Below, one piece after another: positions 14,189-26,100 of a DNA stretch of 28,903 bases. The translations under genes were made by a program, and so were the position numbers. The DNA is taken from positions 1 to 28,903 of the forward strand of contig CAUBMI010000022.1 of NCBI GenBank assembly GCA_958436995.1, given 5' to 3'. Numbering within the stretch: the first letter of the stretch is position 1; each line of letters starts with the position of its first letter. This DNA is from an uncultured Collinsella sp. GTDB lineage: Bacteria; Actinomycetota; Coriobacteriia; Coriobacteriales; Coriobacteriaceae. Below the pieces are notes generated by a model. The model made no database searches, was not told the DNA's origin, and saw only the letters and a program-made list of their open reading frames with translations.

Positions 14189-17100
14189 ATGAACAGGATC
14201 ACTGCTGCCCTCTATAGGTTTTTGGTTGTCTATCTTTCGGTCGCGATGGTCGTGACCTCGATACCCCTTGCGCCCAGCACGGCTTATGCCGATGACGCCG
14301 GGGCGCTTGCCGTTGAGAGCGAGGCCCAAGAGACCGACTCGGGCTCTGACGCTGATGTCGATGCGGTCGATAACGCGTCGTCTTCGAGCGAGGGCAGCTC
14401 ATCCACAACTTCCGACCAAACGAATAACGCTCAGGACGAATCGTCCAGCTCGGATACCAGCACTTCCACGTCGAGCTTGGCCCAAGACCTTTCGAGCTCC
14501 GCGACCAACTCCGATGCTGCAAAGAGCTTGGCTGCTACGGCGGAACCCTCGTCCGATGACAGCGAAGTCGATTCCCTCGTGTATGAGGACCCAACGGTCT
14601 ATGAGTATGCCAAGCTTATGCCGAACGGCTATGTGTATCCGTGTGATGCAAGCGGAAACGTTACGGTAGAGATCGATGGAAACGACCCGTATGAGAACTC
14701 TGTCGATGGTAAATTGGTGACCAACCTGATCGTTGATTACGGAGTGGATGGGGTCCCCGGATATATTTGTGAGTACTCCTCCAGTCTGCGCTCGGTACGT
14801 TTTGAGAACAGCTCTATTTCTTCAATTGGACTACACGCCTTTTCTGGTTGCTCGAATCTCGCCGATATCAGTTTTTCCGGCATGACCATTGGGGGCATCG
14901 GAACAGAGGCGTTTTCTGGGTGCGGATCGCTTACGAGCCTGAACATTAATGACGTTGCTACCATCGGCTCTATGGGCGATGCCGCGTTTGCCTGGAGCGG
15001 GCTGCGATCTACGGGTCTCGACAAGGTCGTTGGTCTCAGTTCGATTCCTGAGAACGCTTATAATGGCTGCAGCGCTCTGACCGATACCGGTCTGGGAGGG
15101 AACACATCTATCACATCAATCGGCGTTAATGCGTTCAAAAACTGCTCTCGCCTTGCGACGACGGGACTCGAGAACAATACGACGATCAAGACGCTCCGCG
15201 AAGGTTGTTTCTCCGGGACCAATATGAGCGGCGGGCTGACGCTGCCCCTTTATTCCAAGATCGAGGAACTGCCGGGTCGTGCGTTCTATGGCTCTAAGCT
15301 TGAAACTGTGTACTTTGGATGCGACCATGTGGTGCTCATTTATTCCACCACGTTCCCCAAGCAAAACATGACTGTCATGGTCCCTGCCAAGATGGTTTCG
15401 CAATACGCAAGCGGTCGCCCCAAAGAGGTTTGGGAGAGTTGCAATGGCAGCCTGCCCGTCCCCGTGGGCAAGATGCTTCAAAAGATTAAGGTCTCGCGTG
15501 ATCCCGACAAGATGGCCTATCGGCAGGGTGACACCATTTCGCTCGAGGGCATGAGCGTCACGTTTCAATATCCTCATTCGACGATGGATAGCGACTACGA
15601 AGCGCTCATAAAGGACGAACTCGGCGAATACCTTACGGCGACCCCCTGCGATGGTGATGTCTTCGACGAGTCGATGGACGGAGAACCTATACAGCTCGTG
15701 TACGACGATGGCTACACGCGCCTTGTCGCGTACAGCAAGGGCAACCTGCAGCAGGCGGCCTACGAGTATGCCAAGCTCATGCCCAACTACTATCTGTATC
15801 CGTGCGACGCAAACGGAAATCTTACAGTAGAAATCGATGAGAACAGCCCGCGCGAGAACTCCGTCGACGGTCGAATGGTAACGAATTTGATTGTCGATTA
15901 CGGGGTGGATGAAGTCGACGCACAGCTCTGTGCCGACTCTACCAATCTGCGTTCAGTGCGCTTTGAGAACACTTCCATTTCCCAAATCGGATTGCACGCC
16001 TTCTATAACTGCCCGAATCTCACCGATATCAGCCTTTCCGGTATGACCATCGGCACCATCGGGAAAGAGGCATTCTATGGCTGCAAGTCGCTTGCGAGCC
16101 TGAACATCAGCGAGACTACTACCATTGGCTCGATGGGCTATGCCGCGTTTGCCGGCAGTGGGCTGGTGTCCACGGGGCTCGACAAGGTTGTCGGCCTCAC
16201 ATCGATTCCCGACAGAGCCTACGAAGGCTGCAAGGCTCTGACCGATACCGGCCTGGACAAGAATGCCTCCATTACATCGATTGGCGTTTGCGCGTTCAGG
16301 TTCTGCTCGAACCTTGCTACCACAGGGCTCGAGAGCAACACAACGGTCGAAACGCTTGGCCGCACCTGCTTCTACGGCACCGACTTGAGCGGCGGGCTGA
16401 CGCTGCCATATAACTCCAAGATCGAGGAGTTGCCGGAAAAGGCGTTTGGCAGTACCAATCTCGAGACCGTGTTCTTTGGATGCAACCATGCGGTGCTCAT
16501 TAACACCGACACGTTCCCCAAATACAACATGACCGTCATGGTCCCCGCAAAGATGATTCCAAAGTACAGCAAGGGAGAGCCCAAGGCTGTTTGGGAGAGG
16601 TGCAACGGCTGCCTGCCCGTCCCGGTGGGCAAGGTGCTCGAGAACGTTGAGATCTCATGCGACCCCAACAACATGACCTATGAGCCGGGGGACACCATTT
16701 CGCTCGAGGGCATGAGCGTCGAGCTCGATTACCCGCATTCGGTATCGATTTGGGACTACGAGGCGCTCATAAAGGAAGAACTGGGTGAGTACCTTACGGC
16801 CACCCCCTGCGACGGCGACGTCTTCGACGAGTCGATGGACGGACAACCCGTAAAGCTCGTGTATGACGACGGCTATTCACATTTTGAAACCCAGACCAAG
16901 GGCACGCTACAGCTTAAGAAGCCTGAGCCGACGTCGTTCCAGATCTCCTATGCCCAAACGATCGATAAAGGCGAACACAAACTGATGGACGGCGTTGAGC
17001 TGCCCGATGTTTCCGGCGCGACGACGATCGATGCGGGCGCCGAGGTCACGCTCGATGCCGGTGCTTTGGGGATGCTCAATGACAACATCACGTTTAAGGG

Positions 17101-20100
17101 CTGGTATGACACCGAGTCCGGCAAGTACATCTCCAAGGAAGCGGTTTGCACGTTTACGCCAGATAAGGACCTGTCCCTGGAGGCTCGCTTTAAGCTCAAG
17201 GACTATGCGGTGCATGCCAACGATGCGCAGGCGACCGACTCGTCGCAGGACTTTGCGCACCTAAGCGTTACCGCGCAAAACTGCTATCGCAATGCCGGCG
17301 AGACGGTTGAGCTTTCCGCCGCCACGGATAACGCTCTCTTCCTGGGCTGGTATCTGGGCGAGGGCGATGATGCGTATGCCGTGAGCGATCAGCTCGACTT
17401 TACCTATACGGTGGACAAGGCAGATGCGATTGTGTCCGAGGACAAGACTGACGCTAGGATCGAGATCACTCCGCGATACTGCGCTCCGCAGGCGAACGTT
17501 GTGCTGAGTGTGGACGGGGTCGATGAGAACGGGCAGCCGCTCGGACAGTTCCTCTCTACCGGTCTGTACGGTATCGGGTCGCGCGTAACGGTCGTGGCGG
17601 TGCCAATGCCTGGCTATGTGTTTGACTACGCGACCGATGCTCTCGGCAACGTTGTCTTTACCGGGGACGATGGTCCGTCCTACACGTTTGTGCTCGAGGG
17701 GGATGTGCAGTACACCGCGCATTTCCGCGAGGCGACTGACCCCGACGAGTCACTCGCGGCGCTTAAGGCCGCGCTCATCGCCGCGATTACGGCTGCGGCC
17801 GTTCTCGCTACCATGTATGGCTTGGGCGAGATCGTCGACCCCATCGCGGCCGATGCAGTGATTGAGATCGGTATGGCCGACAACATCGAGGATGTTGCCG
17901 CTGTGGGCACCAAGGTGCTCAAGGAGATTAAGGACATCATCGACGACCACAAGAAGCCCAAGCCTCATGGCGACCATAAGATCGAAATAATTGCCACCGC
18001 GCAGCCCGAGGTGGGCGGCGTCGTTACCGGAGGCGGTATCCACTATGAGGGGACGGTCGCCACGCTCGAGGCTGTCGCAAATCCCGGCTATCGCTTCGTA
18101 TGTTGGAAAGAGAACGGCGTCGAGGTCTCGACATCTCCTCTCAAGACGATGACGATCACGGACCTGACGCCCGAGGTCGTAAAAATGACGGCCGTTTTCG
18201 AGAAAAAAGTCGAGATTACGGCGGTTGCCGAAGCCGATGGCATTCAGGCCGATTTTTCGACAGGCTGCACCGCAAGCCCCGTAAAGCAGAGCATTACGCG
18301 TGGCGATCAGGCTATGGTCACCGCGAGTGAGGGTCCTGACTATGCCTTTGTGGGATGGTTTGAGGACGGCATCGAGGTTTCGCCCGAGCGCACGTATATC
18401 TTCAAGGCCGAGGTCGACCGCCATCTGGTTGCGCGCTTCCGCAAGGCGGATAAGACCATCCTGGTGAATACCGATCCCTTTGACAGCGCCGAGGTTCTGT
18501 GCGATGGCGTACCGGTCGTGGACGGCAAGGTTCGCGCGAAGGATGGCGACATTCTCACGTTTACGATGCGGCCCAAGGTGCGCCCCGACAATCCAGAGAA
18601 AACGTACCGGTTTGTAGAGTGGCGCGAAACCGATGCGCGGGGCATCACGATTGCCAACAAGCAGGAAGTTTGCGAATACCGCGTTAACGGGAATGCCCGA
18701 ATTGAGGCTGTAATGGACGGCAGGGATGCGCATACTGTGCGTGCCGAGGCTGACCCGCTCGAGGGCGGCACCGTTACGCTGAAGCGCGGCGAGACTGCCG
18801 GCATGGTTCTCGAGGTCCCCGAGGGTGAGCGCGTGACCGCGGAGGCCACCCCATCCGAGGGCTATATCTTTGACGGTTGGTATCTGAGCAACGGCGGCTC
18901 GGATGCCACCTCGACGCTTGTTTCGAGCGAGCGCTCCTATACCTTTGAGCCCATTACCGACTGCGTGATCCAGGCAAAGTTTACGCGTGCCTGCAAGGTG
19001 GACGTTGTTGTTGAGCCGGCCGCGGCCATGGCGGGCAAATATTTGGTGCACGGCGAGGGCTACTGCATGAAGGGCGAGCCTGCCACGCTGAGCATTGAGC
19101 TCACGGCCGAGGCGAGCAAACAATTTACCTTTAAGGGCTGGTACGACGCCAAGACGGACCTGCTTTTGGGCACCGACCCCAGCTACCTTGAGTTCTATCC
19201 CGAGGACGTGGATTGCACGGTGCGTGCGGTGTTTGAGGAAAACACGTATACCGTGACGGCGAAGGCAAAAAAGACCTTTGTGGAGCGCGGTGCCGTTGAG
19301 ATCGAGGGGCATCCGGGCGCATTTTCTGTTACCTGTGGCTACGGCGATACGGTGATGCTCAAGGCAAAGGCCAACGACGGCTATCGTTTTGACCATTGGA
19401 AGGATGACTCCGGTAAGGAGTACGACACCGCCGAGCTGGTCGTCAAGGTCACCAAGAGCGATACCTATACCGCGATTTTTACCGACTCAAAGCCCGAGGT
19501 CATCGTCACCGCCGATTCATGGCTCGGCGGTACCGTGACGTGCAATGGGACCGTGGTGAAGCCTACGACCGATACGTTCAAATTAGGGGAAACCCTTCAT
19601 TTGACGGCCAAGGCCCATCCTGGCTTTTTGTTCTGGGGTTGGTACGTCAATGGCCGCCTGAAGAGCCTTAAGCACGAGACCTCGTTGGTTGCAAAGGCTC
19701 GCGGTAAAACCGGGCACTGCGTTATTACCGCGGGCTTTGTGCCTATCGATACCGTCTGCGTGCCCCTCGCTGATCCTGCGGAGGGCGGCACCGTCAAGGC
19801 GAGCCGTGTTCTTGCGGACCGCGGCGCGGAGGTTGCCCTTAAGGCAACGCCCAATCCCGGTTATGTCTTTACTGGTTGGTATACGGCAGACGGCACGTTT
19901 GAGTCTGCCGATGCGGAGTTCACCTGCCACCAGGAGCGCAGCCATGTGCACATCGCTCGCTTTATGGCAAAAAGCTATGAAGTCGACGCCACGACGGTAG
20001 TCGATTCCGGCACCGGCTCGCTGGTCGAATCGAGTGTCGCCGGCTGGGTCGAGGGCACGGGTACCGTTGAGGCGGGGCATGCCGCCACGCTGACCGCGCA

Positions 20101-23100
20101 TGCGCTTTCGGACTATGCGTTTGAGTATTGGGCCGATGCTTCGGGCGCCGTGGTAAGCCGTGATAGCACCTATCACGTGATGCCAACGTCCGACACGACG
20201 CTCCAGGCCGTGTTCTCGGCAAAGCAATATACGGTGGACGTCTCCTGCGAAGAGAACATGGGCACGGTCGAGGGTGCGGGGGCGTATGCCGCCGGACAGG
20301 TTGCAACCGTGCGCGCTATCGCCGCCGAGGATACGGCTTTTGTGGGCTGGTTCCAGAACGGCACGTGCGTGAGCTCCAAGAAAACATATCGATTTACCGT
20401 GCGTGAGGACACGTCGCTCTATGCCGTCTTTGCGTCGGGTTCGTATGTCGTGCATACCGTTGCTTCGCCTGCCGAGGGCGGAGCCGTGAGCGGTTTTGGT
20501 GGCTATGAGGCCGGCGACCGCGCAACGCTTCGTGCGATCGCCAACACCGGGTATTCGTTTGCGGGTTGGACGGACGACAAGGGCGAGTCAGTCAGCGAGA
20601 ACGCCGACTATACCGTTAAGGTCACAGGTGACGCCACCTATACGGCGACCTTTACGCCTAAGTCCTATCAGGTCGTTTTGAGCGCGAGTGACGATAGCGT
20701 TGGTACCCTGAGCGGAGAGGGTGCCTATCAATTCGGTGATACGGTCGAACTCAACGCTACGCCTATGGGAACCAAACGTTTTGTCGGCTGGTATGTCCTG
20801 GATGCCGAGGGCAACAAGTCGCTGCTGAGCTGCGACGCCCATTGTTGGGTTAAGCTCGACAAGGATATGGTCGAGGGGCTCGAGGACGATACGTTGGAGC
20901 TCCGGGCCGTGTTTGCCGATCCGTACGAGGTGACCGTTACGGGCGAGGTCGTGGTGAAGGACAAGGCATCGAACAGGGGCTGCCGTGCTACGGGCAGCGG
21001 CAGCTTTGCCGTGGGCGATCAGGTGGAACTGACCGCTGTTGCCGGTATGGGCTATCGCTTTGTGGGCTGGAGCACCGATAAGGAGGGCACCTCGATTGTC
21101 GAGACTGCGACGACTCTCGATGTGACCGTCACGCAAGACATAACGTACTACGCGCAGTTCGAATCCGATGGACAGGTGACCATTACCGTCACCGGCTCGT
21201 CCATCTTCCGCGGTACGGCCCTTCTGGTCGACGGCATTCCTGCCGGCAGCAGGTCATACGACAGGGGCGACATGTTTATGGCGATCGCGATCCCGTGGAA
21301 GAAGTACCACTTCTCGCATTGGGTCGACGATGCGGGTGTCACGGTGAGCTACAGCGCGTTCTATATCGGTACCGCAAAGGAGAATAGGCAGCTTACGGCC
21401 GTGTTCTATGAGACGGGCTGTGATGTTCAGGTTGCTACGTATCCCAAGGACGCGGGCTTTAGCATGGTTGCGCTTGGTACCGGCGGCTCCTACCACTCCG
21501 CGGCGATTATGTTTACCGTGCCGCACAAGGGTTGGAAGTTTAAATACTGGGTCGACGAGAACGGCATGCCTGTGGGTGCCACGCCAGTGATCAACCGCGT
21601 TGTGTTTGGCAACCGTACTTTTACGGCCGTTTATGAGCGGGCGTCGATGACGGTTACGGCGGTGGATTCGCGTCAGGGCGGACACGTCGAGGGTTCCTCC
21701 GAGGACGAATCTCTGGGCTATGCCGTGACCAACGAAGTCGAGAACGGTGAGTCCACGACCCTGACTGCCGTTCCCGATGCGGGCTATGTGTTCGATGGGT
21801 GGTATGCACGCAACGACGACGGGTCGCTGGGCGATGAGCCGCTGAGCACGGATGCTACCTGGACGTTTGTCCCCGAGGATAACATGACTGTCGAGGCGCG
21901 CTTTGCGGAGGCGCCTAAGTACAAGGTGACGGCCCGAGCGGTCAACGGATCGGTTGATCCGGAGTCTGCTTTGGTCGCCACGGATGGCAAGGTGACGCTT
22001 TCGGCGGCGCCCGATGAGGGCTGCTACCTGACGCGCGTGACCGTTGCCGAAGAGGCTGGCGAGGATGGTTCGGCCGGCAATGCCTATGACCTTGATATTT
22101 CTGACTATAAGGGTGGGGCGTATGAGGTCACGCTGAGTGGCGTGAGTGCTCCGCAGCAGGTCACGTTTGAATTCGCAAAGGCTGCGGCTCCGGAGGTGCT
22201 CGCTCAGCCGCAGGATGCAAGTGCTTATGAGGGCGATCCGGTTGAACTTTCGGTTGCCGCGGAGGCGGGGCGCAACGTTCGCGTCCATGCGGCCGTGTCT
22301 TCTGGATCCGCTGCAGACGTCAAGCTGAGCTACCAGTGGTATCGCGTGTCTGACGATGGCGGCAAGGCGGTGGCGCTGAAGGGCGAGACGGGGGAGACGC
22401 TTTCGATCACCCAGCTCGACAGCGACGGCGAAGGTGAGTATTTCTGTCGCATTACGCAGAACTACCTGGGCACGGTGACAAAGACGGATACCGAACATGC
22501 GAAGGTATCCATCGTGCCGCGAGAAGCACTTGTGTTTAACGGGCGCGTGCTGCCGGTGGCGACCGCTCACGATGAGTACCGCGTCGTGATTGCGGGCGCT
22601 ACGGGCGGCAAGGCACCGTATGCGTACAACTTGGATGATGTTGAGGTTCCTGAGGGCATGCAGCTGACGCTGGCAGATGACGGATCGGGCGCCTTGGTAC
22701 TCTCGGGCGTGCCTGCGGCTACGGGTGTGCATAGCTTCAAGATTGGGTGCACTGATGACCTGGGCAACAAGTGCGATGCGCACTTCGCGCTGCTCGTGAA
22801 GGCGAAGGAAGCCCCGCTTACATTTGAGGGCCAGACCTTTACCTACAACGCGACGGCGCAGGCCCCGGAGCTTTCGGGCGTGCCCGAGGGTTGCGAGGAC
22901 GATGTCAAACTGACCTATGTTGGCACGGGCGACACACATTACTCGTCGGATCAGGCGCCGGTGGATGCCGGCACGTATCGTGCGGTGGTGACGCTCGACG
23001 CCAAGGGATATGTCGGTAATGCCTCCTGTGACTTCACGATCGAGAAGGCCCCGGTCGATATTTCGATCGAGACGTCTGATGTGACATACGATGGCGCACG

Positions 23101-26100
23101 ACACGGTGCGGCGGTTGCGGTTGCCGGCCTTGATGCGTCTGGCTATTCCGTTGCCTATTGCGGTATAGATGGAACGTCCTATGGTCCGACGGCGCTGGAG
23201 CCGTGCGACAGCGGTAACTACCGCGTCACGGTTAAGGTGACTGACTCCAACTATCAGGGTAAAGAGTCCGCCGAGTTCTCGATTACAAAGGCGAGCCAGG
23301 TCATTACGGGAACGACAAGCTATTCGGGCGTGTATGGTGGAGACCCCATTGTGTTTAACAACGTTGCCCAGACTCCCGTGACTTTTGAGCTGGTCGATTC
23401 CGATGACGATAGGGGCCCGGTTTCGATTAAGGGACGCTGCGCGACGGTGAAGGCTGCCGGTACGGCACGTGTTGTCGCCCATGCCAAGGCGTCTCGAAAC
23501 TATCTTGCCGCCGAGGACGTCGAGTTGACGGTTTCCGTTGCACCTGCCCAGTTGCTGGTGAAGGTCGACGATGCCGAGCGCTTTGAGGGCCAGGAAAATC
23601 CCGAGTTTACCTCCAGCTTGGTGAGCCGTTGCGACACCTCGGACGTTAAAGTTACGTACTTCTGCTCGGCGAATAAGAAATCGCCGGCGGGTGAGTACCA
23701 GATCGACGCGGCGGTTGCCGATCCGAACTTTGATGTCGCGGTCGACCCCGGTACGCTGACGGTCAAGAAGAAGCCCGAACATTACAAGGTGACGGCGAAG
23801 GCAGTCAACGGTTCGGTCGACAACGACTTGGTTTCGGTCGTTGAGGGCGGGGATGCGACCGTCTCGGCGACGCCCGACGAGGGCTGCTACCTCGAGCGCG
23901 TGACGGTCGCGCAGGCCGGCTCAGATGCGACCGTTGACCTCGACATTTCTGATTACAAGGGCGGGGCGTACAAGGTCACGCTGAGCGATGTCACCACATC
24001 GCGGGAGGTCGCGTTCGAGTTTGCGAAGGCGGACGCTCCGCGTGTGGTCGCGCAGCCGCAGGACGTGAGCGTCCATGAGGGCGATTCGGCTGTGCTCTCG
24101 GTCGCGGCCGAGGCGGGCAAGAACGTCGCCGACCACGCGGCCTCGTCCACGGGTTGCGCTGCCGAGGTTGAGCTCTCCTACCAGTGGTTCCGCATGGTGA
24201 ATGGCAAGGCCGTGGCGCTCGAGGGCGAGACGGGGGAGACGCTCTCGCTCGCGGACCTCGACGACGAGCTGGCCGGCGAGTATTTCTGCCGCATCACTCA
24301 GCGCTACCTTGGTACTGAGAAGCAGACGGACAGTGATTGCGTCTCCGTCTCCGTCGTTGCCTGGGACACCCTTGTGTTTAACGGTGGCCTGCTGCCGGCA
24401 GCGAGTGCGCACGGCACGTACATCGCCACGATTGCCGGGGCCGCGGGCGGCAAGGCTCCGTACGAGTACGCATGGGATAAGACGAAGCTCCCCGACGGGC
24501 TCAAGCTCTCCCGTACTTCGGGCGGTCTGACGCTCTCTGGTGTTCCGTCCAAGACGGGCGTTTTCGCCTTCGATATTACGTGCACGGATGCCCGTGGCGA
24601 GGCCATGACCGCCCGCTTTGCGCTCGCTGTCCAGGCAAAGCGCGTAAAGCTTACGTTTACGGATGGCGACTTTACCTTTAATGGCGCGTCGCAGGCCCCC
24701 GAAGTTTCCGGTGCTCCCAAGGTCTGCAAGGGTGACCTGAAGGTCTGGTACTACGGATGCGGAAGTACGCAATATTTCTCGACGGATGCCCCGACCGATG
24801 CCGGCACATACCGCGCTGTCGCCACGCTGCGCAGCCACGGCTACATCGGTGCCGCTGCCTGCCAGTTCGAGATCGCTCCGGCAAAGCTCAAGGTGAAGGT
24901 TGACGACGCCGAGCGCTTCGAGGGAGAGGCGGACCCGGCGTTTACCTCGAGCCTGGAGAGTGCGGTTGATACTTCGGGTGTGAAGGTCGAGTACTCCTGC
25001 GATGCCGATGAGAGCTCTCCTGCTGGCAAGTACCAGATCGGCGCGACGGTCACCGATCCGAATTTCGATGTCGAGGTCGTGCCCGGAACGCTGACGGTGA
25101 AAAAGAAGCAGGAGCCCGTCGGTCCCGACCCGGTGGTTCCGGACCCGGACAATCCGGATAACCCCGACCCGGACAACCCGGATCCTGATCAGCCTGATCC
25201 TGGTCCTAACCCCGGCCCGGATAATCCGGAGCCCGATAATCCTAATCCGGATCCCAAGCCTGATCCAGATCCCAAGCCTGATCCAGATCCCAAGCCTGAT
25301 CCCGATAATCCCGACCCTGATAACCCCGAGCCCGATAACCCGGACAAGCCCGAGCGCTTTGAGGTGACGGCAAAGGCGGTCAACGGTTCGGTCGACAACG
25401 CTTCCGTCACCGTTGATGCGGGCGGCGACGTGACGCTCTCGGCGACGCCCGACGAGGGCTGCTACCTCGAGCGGGTGACGGTCACGGAAGCCGGCCCGGA
25501 CAAGGCCATCGATCTCGATATTTCCGGCTATGAGGGCGGAGCGTACGAGGTCACGCTGAGTGGCGTCACCGCGTCGCACGAGATTACGTTCGAGTTCGCG
25601 AAAGCGGACGCTCCGAAGGTGATTGCGCAGCCACAGGACGCGAGTGCCCACGAGGGCGATGCTGTTGTGCTCTCGGTTGCTGCCGAGGCGGGCAAGGGCG
25701 TCCTCGACCACACGTCCTCGTCCACGGGTTCCGCCGCCGATGTCGAACTTTCCTATCAGTGGTTCCACATGGTGGGCGGCGAGACCGTGGCGCTCGAGGG
25801 CGAGACGGGGGAGACGCTCCTCATCGAGGGCCTTGATGAGGATTGCGCCGGCGAGTATTTCTGCCGCGTCACTCAGCGCTACCTTGGTACCGAGGCGCAG
25901 GTGGAAAGCGATCGTGCCGTCGTTTCCGTTGTGCTCCGGGATGCCCTCGTGTTCAACGGCGGTCTGCTGCCGGTCGCACGTGCGCATAGCACGTATCGAG
26001 CGACGATTGCGGGTGCCGCGGGTGGCGAAGCTCCATATGAGTACACATGGGACGACGCTAAGCTCCCCGACGGGTTTAAGCTCACCCGCACAGCGGGCGG

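Noticed and set aside
14600..16921. Insertion sequence or transposon explaining the duplicated 1161-bp unit
   Set aside because: No transposase, terminal inverted repeats or target duplications; the units are in frame, coding and diverged.
25250..25303. CRISPR-like array in the 18-bp direct repeats
   Set aside because: The repeats are contiguous with no spacers and are in frame within the Pro-Asp linker of the surface protein.
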